DNA from: Pelagibacterium montanilacus
Lineage (GTDB): Bacteria > Pseudomonadota > Alphaproteobacteria > Rhizobiales > Devosiaceae
Reading direction: 5' to 3'
NCBI RefSeq assembly: GCF_003992665.1
Contig: NZ_RZMX01000017.1
Location: 24,365 to 88,364 of the forward strand
Length of the DNA: 64,000 nt
Shown here piece by piece: positions 8,348 to 16,445 of this stretch; the first letter of the stretch is position 1; every line of letters starts with the position of its first letter. The notes beneath the pieces are model-generated. The model was not told the DNA's origin. It saw only the letters and a list, made by a program, of their open reading frames with translations, and made no database searches. The translations under genes and the position numbers were made by a program.

Positions 8348-9652
8348 TCAATCGTTGAGAAAAAACCTCGGCGCCCCCTCTCGCGCCGGGATCGTGACGG
8401 GCACGCCCGTTTCAAGGACCGCGCGGCCATGGCCGGCCAATTGTGCCACCGACAGGCTCGCGCGCGCAAAGAGCGCCTCGATTCCTGTCTGCAGTCCCTC
8501 GACCTCACTTTGGAAAACCGGGTCCTGCTCGGCGTTGGTGCGCGCCCGTTCCCCAAGGCCCACAAGCCCCCCGGCAACGACCAGGGACGCAATCGTCCCG
8601 GGCCGCCCGCGCAACGCCATGGAGCCGGCAAGAGCTGCACTCTCGAGCAGGGGCAAAAGATAGATCCGGGTCAAAAACACCCCGAACGCCGGGGCGAGAT
8701 CGAAAAGGCTCGCCGCCGCGATCATCCGTTCCGGGCCCAGTTCGGCCAGCGCCTTCTCGGCCACCAGTCTCTGGCGCACCGAACTATAGAGGCGCGGTGG
8801 CTCTGGGAGCCAGATGGGCGCCTGCCGGTCCTTTGTGAGCTTCTTGATCACTCTTCGGGCGCTGTCGCGCACACCGATCTCGGCTTTCTTGCGCACTTTG
8901 TGCGCCTCATGCCAGAGGCAAAGCGTGTCGATCAGTCCCAGTTCCCCGGCAAGCACCTCGGCAAACCCCCTGGCCCTGATCCGGGCGATAAAGGCGCGAT
9001 CAAGCGCGGCCTCAAGGGCACGTTCCTCGAGCCCGTAAGCCTCGGCCAGCAGCCGGGGGCCATGGGTCTGGCACCAGCCACGGACCGGGAACCGGTCCTC
9101 GCGCGCGTGGTCGGCATTGAGATTAAAGAGCGCGCCATGATCCTCGAGCCGGCTGCCCAACGCCCGGCGCTCGGCTTTGAAGGTCTCGATGTCGCAAGGC
9201 TCAATGACCGCACCGAGCCGATCGAACCGGGCCACCGCCTGGGCAAAGGCAGTTTTGAACGCGGTGTCGATGGGCGCTGCGTCGGGGCGCCCGGGCGCCT
9301 GCCTGCCGCGGAAATCAAGCTGGGCGGCAAAGGAGGTGACCGCCCCGCCTGCCGCCAGACGCGCTCTGGTCGCTTCACTGCCGAAATCGGTGCGCGCGCA
9401 AGTGGCCTCATCAACCCGCCGCACGATCATCGGGGCTATCAACTCGCTTGAAAACGCACGCCGCAGCTCGCTCACACCGGCAAAGATCTCAAACAGCTGG
9501 CGTTCGGTCAGCTGGGCGGCAAATGGCTGGAAGGTTTCAAGGCTCAAGGGCCCGCGTGGCAGGAAAGCCATCTCCCGGGCATCAACGCTTGCGGCCCCGG
9601 CCCCCTCTGCACGCACCGTGGCAATGACTGTAAAATCCTCAAGGTTCACCAT
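8348..9652 (-). CDS. Hypothetical protein of the mobilisable segment
   Basis: 434 residues starting MVNLEDFTVIATV at 9652, with AGGA suitably placed upstream; the open frame is longer but its extra 73 codons look like leader DNA. I do not recognise the family. The protein is mostly helical by eye, Ala/Arg/Leu-rich, with a WHEAHKVRKKAEIGVRDSAR segment near the middle and one moderately hydrophobic stretch (GTIASLVVAGGLVGLG), which may be buried or membrane-associated. It is divergent from the gene at 9825 across a 172-bp gap holding a 19-bp motif found again before the ParA-like gene, so it probably belongs to the plasmid-like module. Confidence 0.7.
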   Translation of the reverse strand: MVNLEDFTVIATVRAEGAGAASVDAREMAFLPRGPLSLETFQPFAAQLTERQLFEIFAGVSELRRAFSSELIAPMIVRRVDEATCARTDFGSEATRARLAAGGAVTSFAAQLDFRGRQAPGRPDAAPIDTAFKTAFAQAVARFDRLGAVIEPCDIETFKAERRALGSRLEDHGALFNLNADHAREDRFPVRGWCQTHGPRLLAEAYGLEERALEAALDRAFIARIRARGFAEVLAGELGLIDTLCLWHEAHKVRKKAEIGVRDSARRVIKKLTKDRQAPIWLPEPPRLYSSVRQRLVAEKALAELGPERMIAAASLFDLAPAFGVFLTRIYLLPLLESAALAGSMALRGRPGTIASLVVAGGLVGLGERARTNAEQDPVFQSEVEGLQTGIEALFARASLSVAQLAGHGRAVLETGVPVTIPAREGAPRFFLND

Positions 9653-9742
9653 GCCGGTCCTCTCATCGTCCGGGGCCAGGGGCATCTGTTCTGGCACGCG
9701 GAGGGTTAGCAAACCCCTGCCCTTGTTTTTCCGACAATCAGG

Positions 9743-9761
9743 CAAATCCGCAATTGGCCCG
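9743..9761 (+). repeat. 19-bp motif, copy 1
   Basis: caaatccgcaattggcccg, identical to 10486-10504. It lies in the divergent gap between the genes starting at 9652 and 9825, about 64 bp before the latter. Identity of position relative to the following genes suggests a regulator site or shared promoter element. Confidence 0.6.
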
Positions 9762-9824
9762 CTTTTGCGCGGGCGCACCGCGAGGCGATGCTGGCTCTGG
9801 CAATAGATCTGGCGGAGACAAACC

Positions 9825-10427
9825 GTGACCCACGACGAGTTCGTTGCACGCGCCCAGGAGACAGCACGCAATGCGCAGGGCCTGCGACCGCTCGCCGGCC
9901 ATGTGCGCCGGCTTTATCGCGACATTCGTGCGCTGCAGGGCGACGACAATGCGTTCTATTACATCTCCGAGGTCATCCACGCGGCGCGCGGCGGGGACCG
10001 CGATCTCTCCCAGACCACCGAGCGCGTCAAAACCTATTTCCACAGGTATCGCAAGGCACTGGGTGATCCTGTTGTCGCGCGGGGTCTGGATGGGGGCACG
10101 AGGGTTCGAAGGGCCGCGCTCGACCAGAGGTCAACAGGGACCGCTCCGGGCTCTCCATCGAGCCCCACACGCTCGGTCTGGGCGCCCGATGACCCACACG
10201 CGCCCCATCAGAGCGATGGGGTCGAGGACCGGACCGATCTACGCCTTGAGCAGGCCGCACCGGGCGTGCCCGAGAGCCCTTTGGCTCATGACCCGGCTTC
10301 CTCCGGTTTGCCATCGCCCCCCAAGCGGGCGGTGCCCGAGAGGACGGCACCCGAACACAGCGACATGGCTGCGCTGGCGGCTTGCTACCGACGCCCGGGC
10401 CGCCGCCGCCTCATCTCCGGGGGTTAG
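9825..10427 (+). CDS. Hypothetical protein, plasmid/mobile-element type
   Basis: 200 residues from a GTG at 9825 with ggcggag about 9 bp upstream. The first ~90 residues look folded and helical (MTHDEFVARAQETARNAQGL, YYISEVIHAARGGDRDLS, TYFHRYRKALGDPV). The rest is Pro/Ser/Arg-rich and low in order, ending in an Arg-rich tail. No family recognised. It precedes the ParA-like gene at 10586 by 158 bp, and that gap carries the second copy of the 19-bp motif. A small helical protein with a disordered tail before a ParA-like protein could be a partition or relaxosome accessory factor, but this is context only. Confidence 0.55.
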   Translation: MTHDEFVARAQETARNAQGLRPLAGHVRRLYRDIRALQGDDNAFYYISEVIHAARGGDRDLSQTTERVKTYFHRYRKALGDPVVARGLDGGTRVRRAALDQRSTGTAPGSPSSPTRSVWAPDDPHAPHQSDGVEDRTDLRLEQAAPGVPESPLAHDPASSGLPSPPKRAVPERTAPEHSDMAALAACYRRPGRRRLISGG

Positions 10428-10485
10428 CCTTTTCCTTTTCTTGGGGAAGGTGCCGGTCCCGGTCAGGAAAAAGCGAAGTTTTCTC

Positions 10486-10504
10486 CAAATCCGCAATTGG
10501 CCCG
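10486..10504 (+). repeat. 19-bp motif, copy 2
   Basis: Exact repeat of 9743-9761 (caaatccgcaattggcccg), here about 82 bp before the ParA-like gene at 10586. The surrounding bases differ between the copies, so the conservation is confined to the motif, as expected for a protein-binding site. Confidence 0.6.
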
Positions 10505-10585
10505 TTGGACCGGCATGCCGATCACGCTCAGGCTTTGTGCGTGGTGACACAAAACCAACCAACCGGCCGAAAGGACAATTCGCCA

Positions 10586-11401
10586 ATGCTTGATATCCCC
10601 GAAATCGTGGCTGCCCCGCAGTCACCACTCCTCACCATTCCGAGCCATCGTCTCGGCGGCTCAGCCAAGTCGTTCATGAGCCAGATCCTTGTCGACGCGG
10701 GCCACCGCTCGGGCCTTGACCTCAAGATCTTCGAAAACGACAGCCAGCGCTTTTACGATCCCTACGCCAGCGTGCAGCATATCCTTTTCCCCCCTACCGA
10801 CGTGGTCGTTCATGACCCCATCGCGGACGTGCGTGTCCACTCCGTCCTCGACCGGGCGCTCCTTGAGGCAGGTCCCAATGATTGCCTGATCTATGATACG
10901 TCAGCCGCATCGATCAATCGGCTCACTTTCGTGATGGATCAGCTTGACGTCGCGCTGCGGCTGGTTGCGATGGAACGTCATGCCCTGATTGTCGTTCCGA
11001 CGTCCGCGCGTGAGGATATCGCGCGCGACGCGCTCGAGACGTACGAGGTCTGGCGTGACCTTCTGCCGGCGCCGCACCGGGTTGTGCCCGCTGTCAGTCA
11101 GCGTGATGGAGACATTCACACGCTCCCCGCAGGCCACGATCTGCGCAAGCTCCTCAAGGTTGCAGAGGACGGCGCGTTCCTGATGCCCCAGGTGCCGATG
11201 ACAATCATCGATGGCATCCGTCGGTCGGGCCTCATGCTCTTCCGCCTCGGGGATTCACGCAACCCGCTTGAGACCGCGGAGATGGCAAAAAAGATGGGCA
11301 TGGATCCGACCCTCGTTCAGATGATGCGCCGGGCTGCCGGGACCATTTTGAGCGAAACCGACGAGCAGATGCGCCGCCTGGGTTTTATCCTCGGGCTGTA
11401 G
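10586..11401 (+). CDS. ParA/StbB-like P-loop ATPase of the mobilisation module
   Basis: 271 residues starting MLDIPEIVAAPQSP at 10586 behind gaaaggac. Near the N-terminus HRLGGSAKSF (residues 21-30) resembles the deviant Walker A of ParA/MinD ATPases, but the usual GKG-type glycine-lysine start is altered. LKIFENDSQRF follows at the place of the D-x-DxQ switch, and CLIYDTSAAS at the place of Walker B. Such proteins include StbB/TraL-type ATPases that help segregate or transfer plasmids. It is followed by an uncharacterised small frame, a terminator, phased repeats and a relaxase, which supports a role in plasmid maintenance or transfer. ATPase activity is unproven given the altered loop. Confidence 0.65.
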   Translation: MLDIPEIVAAPQSPLLTIPSHRLGGSAKSFMSQILVDAGHRSGLDLKIFENDSQRFYDPYASVQHILFPPTDVVVHDPIADVRVHSVLDRALLEAGPNDCLIYDTSAASINRLTFVMDQLDVALRLVAMERHALIVVPTSAREDIARDALETYEVWRDLLPAPHRVVPAVSQRDGDIHTLPAGHDLRKLLKVAEDGAFLMPQVPMTIIDGIRRSGLMLFRLGDSRNPLETAEMAKKMGMDPTLVQMMRRAAGTILSETDEQMRRLGFILGL

Positions 11402-11823
11402 CGAGCGGGCCCAGTCACAGCCAGCAGAGCGCTGCGGCCCTTGCAACGATCGCAGCGCTCGCCGACAGGACCGAACAGGAGCGACAGGTCCTTGGTATCG
11501 TCCGCTACCTCGCCCCGGACGCGGTAGAAGACCTTGTCCTGGGCCGCAGTCCGCTGGCAAGCCAGCACTGCGCGCGGCTGTTGATGGAACTGATCGATCA
11601 GGGGCGTCATGACAGGACCCTTGATCCGATCCTCAGGACGATCGAACATCGGGCCGTCCGCTCGGCGGCAAACAAGGTCATCGGCGGGCGCGGCCGGATC
11701 AACCGCGCAAATCGGTTTGCCCCGGACCTTGTCCCGGGCCTCACCAATCTCGCGGTTACCGAGTTGATCCGGCTCAAGCTCGAAAGGGCCTTGCAAAACC
11801 TGCGACACAGAACGCGTAAATGA
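11401..11823 (+). CDS. Small helical protein frame without a normal start codon
   Basis: From 11401 a frame of 141 codons reads as a credible helical protein (AALADRTEQERQVLGIVRYL, DLVLGRSPLASQHCARLLME, ANRFAPDLVPGLTNLAVTEL) and stops at 11823, 23 bp before a strong terminator. The frame is open back to a TGA at 11269, but no ATG, GTG or TTG occurs until TTG-ATG at 11581, which has no ribosome site and would discard half of the protein. The frame begins in the -1 frame relative to the ParA-like gene, directly at its stop. Options: a rare start codon, a frameshift fusion with the ParA-like protein, or a mutated gene. No family recognised. Confidence 0.5.
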   Translation, partial: ASGPSHSQQSAAALATIAALADRTEQERQVLGIVRYLAPDAVEDLVLGRSPLASQHCARLLMELIDQGRHDRTLDPILRTIEHRAVRSAANKVIGGRGRINRANRFAPDLVPGLTNLAVTELIRLKLERALQNLRHRTRK

Positions 11824-11845
11824 GCTTGAGCTCGCCCTACCCTCA

Positions 11846-11870
11846 CCCGCGCCACCGGCGCGGGTTTTTT
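11846..11870 (+). terminator. Rho-independent terminator
   Basis: cccgcgcc-acc-ggcgcggg is a perfect 8-bp GC stem with a 3-base loop followed by six T. It lies 23 bp after the stop at 11823 and closes the plus-strand unit starting at 9825 or 10586. Confidence 0.9.
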
Positions 11871-11951
11871 GTTGCCCAGGTGCGCGAGAAACAGGGTCGA
11901 GGGTGGAGGCGTGAGCCGGGCGGACGTCTTTTCTGCCTGGGCCCCATGAAT

Positions 11952-12058
11952 GTGACTCCGAGTGACGGTCAGTGACTCTGTGTGACCAGGGCGTGAAACA
12001 AAGTGACTCGGTGTGACTGTCCGTGACTTCGGGTGACTTCAAGTGACTTCAAGTGACC
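11952..12058 (+). repeat. Eleven helically phased GTGAC repeats
   Basis: gtgac (or gtga) starts at 11952, 11962, 11972, 11982, 11993, 12003, 12013, 12023, 12033, 12043 and 12053. All steps are exactly 10 bp except 11982 to 11993 (11). The last units are the most alike (gtgacttcaa, twice). A 10-bp period places all sites on one face of the DNA, as in centromere-like or relaxosome binding arrays. It lies between the terminator and the oriT-like inverted repeat, just before the relaxase gene. Confidence 0.85.
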
Positions 12059-12063
12059 GGACA

Positions 12064-12083
12064 TCTAGTCGGTAAAGACTAGA
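12064..12083 (+). other. Candidate oriT (inverted repeat before relaxase gene)
   Basis: tctagtc-ggtaaa-gactaga is a 7-bp inverted repeat with a 6-base loop, 40 bp upstream of the relaxase ATG and directly after the phased repeats. MobV-type relaxases usually nick at such an inverted repeat near their own gene. The nick position is not determined. Confidence 0.6.
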
Positions 12084-12123
12084 ATGATCGGCGTCGACAA
12101 TTGCAGGAGAAAAAGGTGCGAGA

Positions 12124-13245
12124 ATGCCGAGTCAATTTCTGCGACTGAACTGTTATGGCAAGCGGTCCGGCGCGCGGCGCAAGCCCCATGAAAACATCTA
12201 CGATATCATTGATGAAGCTGCCCGGGCACCCGGGGCCGCCCCCCATGTGCGCAAGCCAAGACCACCGGTGCATCGATACGGGGCACCGCTCGACAGCCTC
12301 AAAAGTCAGATGACCGAATATGCAAAAACCGTTCGCGACCGGCGCGGGGCACGTATGCGCGAGGATGCGACCATGCTCTATGCGATTGTCGCGAGCTACC
12401 CCCGGCCCTGGCGCAAGCTTGCCGAAGGTGAGCCTCTCGCCCACTACCAGCAATGGCGCGAAAGCGTGATTGCCTGGCTCATTGTACAGTTTGGCGACCA
12501 TCTTGCCACGATCGTTGAACATCTCGACGAGGGTCAGCCGCATTTGCATGGCTTTGTCATCCCGCCGGTCTGTCCGCGCCATCGCATCGATCATCGGCTT
12601 CATCCCGGCCACGCAGCGCGTGCGGCCGCGCTTGAGGAGGGCGCGGATCGGCTTGCCGGCGAGCGGGCTTACCGCAATGGCATGCGCGCCTGGCAGCACG
12701 ATTTCCACGCCGCGGTTTCACGCCCCGCAGGCCATGACCGGATCGGACCACGCCGCAAGCGATTCCGGCGCGATGTCGCGCTCATGCGCCAGGCCCAGGA
12801 TCGCTTCCTTGAACGCGCCGAGACCATCACGGCCCAGCTGGTGGCACGGCTTGGGGCGAACCCCGACCTCGTCCCGGCCACGGACCATGCCGACCTCGTT
12901 GCCTTGGGCGCGATGGTTTCCAATGCGCGCGGCAGGCTGCTGGCCGGCCGAAACGATGCGCTCGACGAGCTCGACGCAGACCTCGCGGCCCTTTGTGCGC
13001 CTCGTGGGCATGAAAACGGATCTGGAACACCAGCAAACCAGCCCTTCGCGGAGCCCTGGGCCTGGGACGGCGATCCTCGCTGGGACGACGTCGAGGACCC
13101 CGCCCTTGAGATCGACGACGATCCCGATCTTGATGCCTTTGAGCGTGAGGAGACAGACGGCTGGGATGTCGATGCCGAGGATGGATATGACGATGTCCCC
13201 GGTGTCGTGGAGGATTTCGACTTCGATCCACCCGATGAGCACTGA
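12124..13245 (+). CDS. MobV/Pre-type relaxase (plasmid mobilisation protein)
   Basis: 373 residues. TIVEHLDEGQPHLHGFVIPP (residues ~122-141) carries the H-x-DE-x-x-PH-x-H metal-binding motif of Pre/MobV relaxases, which cleave one strand at oriT and start transfer. The N-terminus (FLRLNCYGK, DIIDEAARAPGAAPHV) matches a group of these proteins I know from alphaproteobacterial plasmids. A helical middle is followed by an extremely acidic C-terminal tail of about 60 residues (DDDPDLDAFEREETDGW), an unusual feature. The candidate oriT and phased repeats lie immediately upstream. No type IV secretion genes are in the window, so it would need a helper element. Confidence 0.85.
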   Translation: MPSQFLRLNCYGKRSGARRKPHENIYDIIDEAARAPGAAPHVRKPRPPVHRYGAPLDSLKSQMTEYAKTVRDRRGARMREDATMLYAIVASYPRPWRKLAEGEPLAHYQQWRESVIAWLIVQFGDHLATIVEHLDEGQPHLHGFVIPPVCPRHRIDHRLHPGHAARAAALEEGADRLAGERAYRNGMRAWQHDFHAAVSRPAGHDRIGPRRKRFRRDVALMRQAQDRFLERAETITAQLVARLGANPDLVPATDHADLVALGAMVSNARGRLLAGRNDALDELDADLAALCAPRGHENGSGTPANQPFAEPWAWDGDPRWDDVEDPALEIDDDPDLDAFEREETDGWDVDAEDGYDDVPGVVEDFDFDPPDEH

Positions 13246-13431
13246 CAGGGACCACCGACCCGGGGCGGCAGCGGTGCGTCGATAAGCAGTCAGGAGGAGT
13301 TCTGGCAAGGCGCCGCCGCCCCGGGCGAGGGCCAAGACACGCTCGAAGGCACATCGGCACTCGAGGACCGCGTGTCGTTGCCAGACAATTGCATATGTTG
13401 CCGGTAGCACCAAGCCCCGGCACCCGACCGA

Positions 13432-13818
13432 TCAGGTCTTGTCACCTTTGGGCGTCACATCCTTGATTGCCGCCTGCAACAAGAACGCAACATTCTCTGC
13501 GGTGAATTTGTATCCCTTCCCGTCGGGGATCCGGTTGGCCGAGATCGGGTATTTGGGCCGGCGCGGATCGATGCCCGCGACACGAAACCTGTCCCGGCCC
13601 GTCGAAAACTCTCGACCGAAATCGTCTGGCGAGAGGCCAAACTCTTCAGCAAGCGCTTCAAACATCATGCGGTCGGGGTCCATCGTCGAGCCATCGGGCA
13701 GGGCAATGGAAACACGTGCGCCAAATTCGAAGTTCCAGCGCAGGTCCATCGCTTGCACACCCAGCCCCTCAGCCACGAGACCGCGCCGCGCGGCCACCTC
13801 AGAACACGCGCGCACCAT
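13432..13818 (-). CDS. Small hypothetical protein of phage/plasmid type
   Basis: 128 residues if started at MVRACSEVAARRGL (13818); the frame is open to 13968 but the extra part is Arg/Cys-rich and doubtful. The C-terminal half (FGLSPDDFGREFSTGRDRFR, then DPRRPKYPISANR and GKGYKFTAENVAFLL) resembles, from memory, small proteins common in phages and integrative elements that have a LG-x-x-F-x-x-G...I-x-GI...YPI...YKFT pattern. Its function is not known. It converges on the relaxase gene and marks the likely right-hand part of the mobile segment. Confidence 0.6.
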   Translation of the reverse strand: MVRACSEVAARRGLVAEGLGVQAMDLRWNFEFGARVSIALPDGSTMDPDRMMFEALAEEFGLSPDDFGREFSTGRDRFRVAGIDPRRPKYPISANRIPDGKGYKFTAENVAFLLQAAIKDVTPKGDKT

Positions 13819-14427
13819 TTCGTCCTCGAGCGTCCTAGACAGGCTGGGGGTCAGGTGCCGCGGGGGAAGCGGTTCCCGGCATCGTTGGCTCCTTCTGTCT
13901 GACTCCACATTCTGCGCACACTGGCACACACCCGCAGCTTGGTGAACGCGCAAGTCCGGGCAATCCACCTGTCACTTCACTCGCCGGGTGGACGTCACGG
14001 CTGAGCCCGAGCGGCCTTTGGCAAACTGCTATGACGATCTGCTCGAGCGGTCACCATCAAGGCGGTTCCATTTTGGTACCGATGCCCTGCCCGATTGCAA
14101 GCGCAAGGCTCAAATCACGGCGTTCCTGCTTTGAACCGCTCGCCAACCCGGGGGGGGGGGCTCGCAGTTGAGCGGGGGCATGTCAGTAGCCAGGGCCAGT
14201 TCCCACGCACCTGCAGACCACAGGACCGGAGGTTTTAGAACCAGGGGTCACGAAAGCGCACTGGCTCGGTTTCTTGCGCGAGCGTTTCGGCAAGGCATTG
14301 AGGCGCACAATGGTCTGGTCAGGTGGCCAAGAGGAAAATACAAGTACTCTTTTTGGGCCACCAGCACGAGAGAACAACGACTTGGAGTTCCCCATCTAAT
14401 TCCACCAAACCAGGGAGTTCGCATGTT
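13819..14427. other. Gene-free stretch at the right edge of the mobile segment
   Basis: No convincing gene, terminator or repeat. It contains a run of 11 G at 14150-14160, the longest homopolymer in the window, where the assembly could be wrong. Composition and short frames look like decayed DNA between the mobile module and the conserved transporter operon. No att-like direct repeat was found by eye. Confidence 0.4.
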
Positions 14428-15429
14428 CTAACTGCGGTGCCAGCAGGCGACGGAATGGCCGGGGGCCACTTCCACGAGTGGCGGTGATTTTTCGCGGCAC
14501 ATCTGGGTGGCGAGGGGGCAGCGGGAGGCGAAGCGGCAGCCGGGCTGAGGGTTGGCGATATCGGGCACCTCGCCCTCGCAGGCAATGCGCTCGCGGGCGC
14601 GCTGGAGGGCCGGGTTGGCGACCGGCACCGCCGACAGGAGCGCTTCGGTATAGGGGTGCCTTGGGCGCTCGTAGATGTCGTCCCGGTCGGCAATCTCGAC
14701 CAGCCTTCCGGCATAGAGAATGGCCACCCGATGGGAGATGTGGCGCACGATGGAGAGATCGTGGGCGATGAAGATGTAGCTGAGCTTGAGCTGGCGCTGC
14801 AGGCTCTGCATCAGATTGACCACCTGGGCACGCACCGAGACGTCGAGCGCGGAGACCGGCTCGTCGGCGACCACGAGATCGGGCTTGAGCGCAAGCGCAC
14901 GCGCGATGCCGATGCGCTGGCGCTGGCCGCCCGAAAAGGCATGGGGATACCGGCTCGCCGCATCGGCCGGCAGGCCCACGAGATCGAGCAGTTCGACCAC
15001 CTGATCGCGCGCCGCCTCTGCCGATTTGACCACGCCATGCACGATCAATGGTTCGGCGACCGCATCGAGAATGCGCATGCGCGGGTTGAGGCTGGCATAG
15101 GGGTCCTGCAGGACGAGTTGCATGCCCGCGCGCAGCCGGCGCAGCTTTTCGCCCTTGAGGGTGGTGATATCGGTGCCCTTGAAGATGATCTGGCCGGTGG
15201 CCGAATCGATCCGGCGCAGGATGGCACGCCCGGCGGTGGTCTTGCCCGATCCGGATTCGCCTACAAGGCCCAGCGTTTCACCGGGACGTACGTCGAACGA
15301 GACGCCCTCGAGGGCCGAGATCGGGCGCGGGCGGGACCAGAATCCCTTGGACCGGGTCAGATAATTAACCCCCAGGCTGCGCACACGCAGGGTCGGCAGC
15401 ACCGTTGGAGAGGTCTCGTGCTCGCTCAC
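14428..15429 (-). CDS. Dipeptide/oligopeptide ABC transporter ATPase, DppF/OppF type
   Basis: 333 residues. Walker [10 protein letters not shown], signature [15 protein letters not shown], Walker [12 protein letters not shown], and the C-terminal oligopeptide ABC (oligo_HPY) domain with the Cys-rich iron-sulfur-like end (CEGEVPDIANPQPGCRFASR, CPLATQMC). The start at GTG 15429 overlaps the TGA of the DppD-like gene (GTGA), which I prefer over the longer frame. It is the last gene of the operon 20235-14428. Together with its partner it powers the importer in the cytoplasm. Confidence 0.92.
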   Translation of the reverse strand: MSEHETSPTVLPTLRVRSLGVNYLTRSKGFWSRPRPISALEGVSFDVRPGETLGLVGESGSGKTTAGRAILRRIDSATGQIIFKGTDITTLKGEKLRRLRAGMQLVLQDPYASLNPRMRILDAVAEPLIVHGVVKSAEAARDQVVELLDLVGLPADAASRYPHAFSGGQRQRIGIARALALKPDLVVADEPVSALDVSVRAQVVNLMQSLQRQLKLSYIFIAHDLSIVRHISHRVAILYAGRLVEIADRDDIYERPRHPYTEALLSAVPVANPALQRARERIACEGEVPDIANPQPGCRFASRCPLATQMCREKSPPLVEVAPGHSVACWHRS

Positions 15430-16445
15430 AGCCCGGCCTCCTGCGCGCGGGTTGCGCCCATGGACCATGCGTCGGCCCCTGCCTTCCAGCAGCGCACGGC
15501 GCTTCCCTTCCACGCCTCGGCCGGCGGCGCCTGCCGGCACGCGTCCACACCAATGGGACAGCGCGGCAGGAAGGGGCAGCCCGGCTGCGGATCGATGAGC
15601 CGGGGGGGAATGCCATCGATGGACATCAGCGTGTCCTCGGTCCCTTCGAGACTAGGGGTCGAACGCAGCAGCCCCTGCGTATAGGGATGCCCGGGATCCT
15701 CAAAGATGGTGTCGACGTCTCCGGTCTCGACGATCCGGCCCGCATACATCACCGCAACCCGGTTGCAGATCCCGGCCACCACGCCCAGATCATGGGTGAT
15801 CAGGATGATGGCGAGGCCCAGTTCTTTCTGCAGTCTGGCCAGCAATTCAAGGATCTGCGCCTGAATCGTGACATCGAGCGCCGTGGTGGGCTCGTCGGCG
15901 ATCAGCAGTTCGGGCTCGCAGGAAATGGCCATGGCTATCATGACGCGCTGGCGCATGCCGCCCGAAAGCTCGTGGGGGTACTGGTCGAGCCGGCGCGCGG
16001 GGGCGGAAAGGCCCACGGCGCCCAGCAGCTCCTCGGCCCGCCGGCGCGCCTGGACGTGAGTGAAGCCCAGATGATAGCGCATGGCTTCGCCGATCTGGTC
16101 GCCGACGGTCATGAGCGGATTGAGCGAGGTCATGGGGTCCTGGAAAATCATGGCGATGTTCTTGCCGCGGACGCTGCGGGCATAGCGCTCGCCCTTGCGC
16201 CCGAGCAGCGAAGTGCCGCACCAGCGCACGTCGCCCCCGGTGATGGCGCCCGGCGGGGAGATCAGCCCCATCACCGCCTGGGCCGAGACGCTCTTGCCGG
16301 ACCCCGACTCCCCCACCAGCCCGAGCGTTTCGCCCTTGTGCACGACAAGCGAGACCTCGTTGATGGCCTGCACGAGTCCGGCCCGGGAGGCGAAATCCAC
16401 CCTCAAGCCATCGACCTCGAGCAAAGGTGCCGTCTGCGCGCTCAT
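15426..16445 (-). CDS. Dipeptide/oligopeptide ABC transporter ATPase, DppD/OppD type
   Basis: 339 residues. Walker A GESGSGKS, signature [15 protein letters not shown], Walker [13 protein letters not shown] and H-loop ITHDLGVV are all intact. The C-terminal oligo_HPY part carries [14 protein letters not shown], the cysteine set found in this subgroup. ATG at 16445 overlaps the stop of the DppC-like gene (ATGA) and its own stop overlaps the GTG of the DppF-like gene, so all three are translationally coupled. It forms a heterodimer with the DppF-like protein in this system class. Confidence 0.92.
   Translation of the reverse strand: MSAQTAPLLEVDGLRVDFASRAGLVQAINEVSLVVHKGETLGLVGESGSGKSVSAQAVMGLISPPGAITGGDVRWCGTSLLGRKGERYARSVRGKNIAMIFQDPMTSLNPLMTVGDQIGEAMRYHLGFTHVQARRRAEELLGAVGLSAPARRLDQYPHELSGGMRQRVMIAMAISCEPELLIADEPTTALDVTIQAQILELLARLQKELGLAIILITHDLGVVAGICNRVAVMYAGRIVETGDVDTIFEDPGHPYTQGLLRSTPSLEGTEDTLMSIDGIPPRLIDPQPGCPFLPRCPIGVDACRQAPPAEAWKGSAVRCWKAGADAWSMGATRAQEAGL

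Noticed and set aside
7988..9451. 487-codon plus-strand frame
   Set aside because: Pro/Arg/Gly-rich, without ribosome site, and antisense to the better-supported hypothetical gene at 8348-9652.
11952..12058. Possible CRISPR array
   Set aside because: Units are 10 bp with no spacers of constant length and no cas genes nearby; phased protein-binding repeats explain it better.
14168..14431. 87-codon plus-strand frame beside the G run
   Set aside because: No ribosome site, no recognisable domain, and it ends at the stop region of the convergent ATPase gene.
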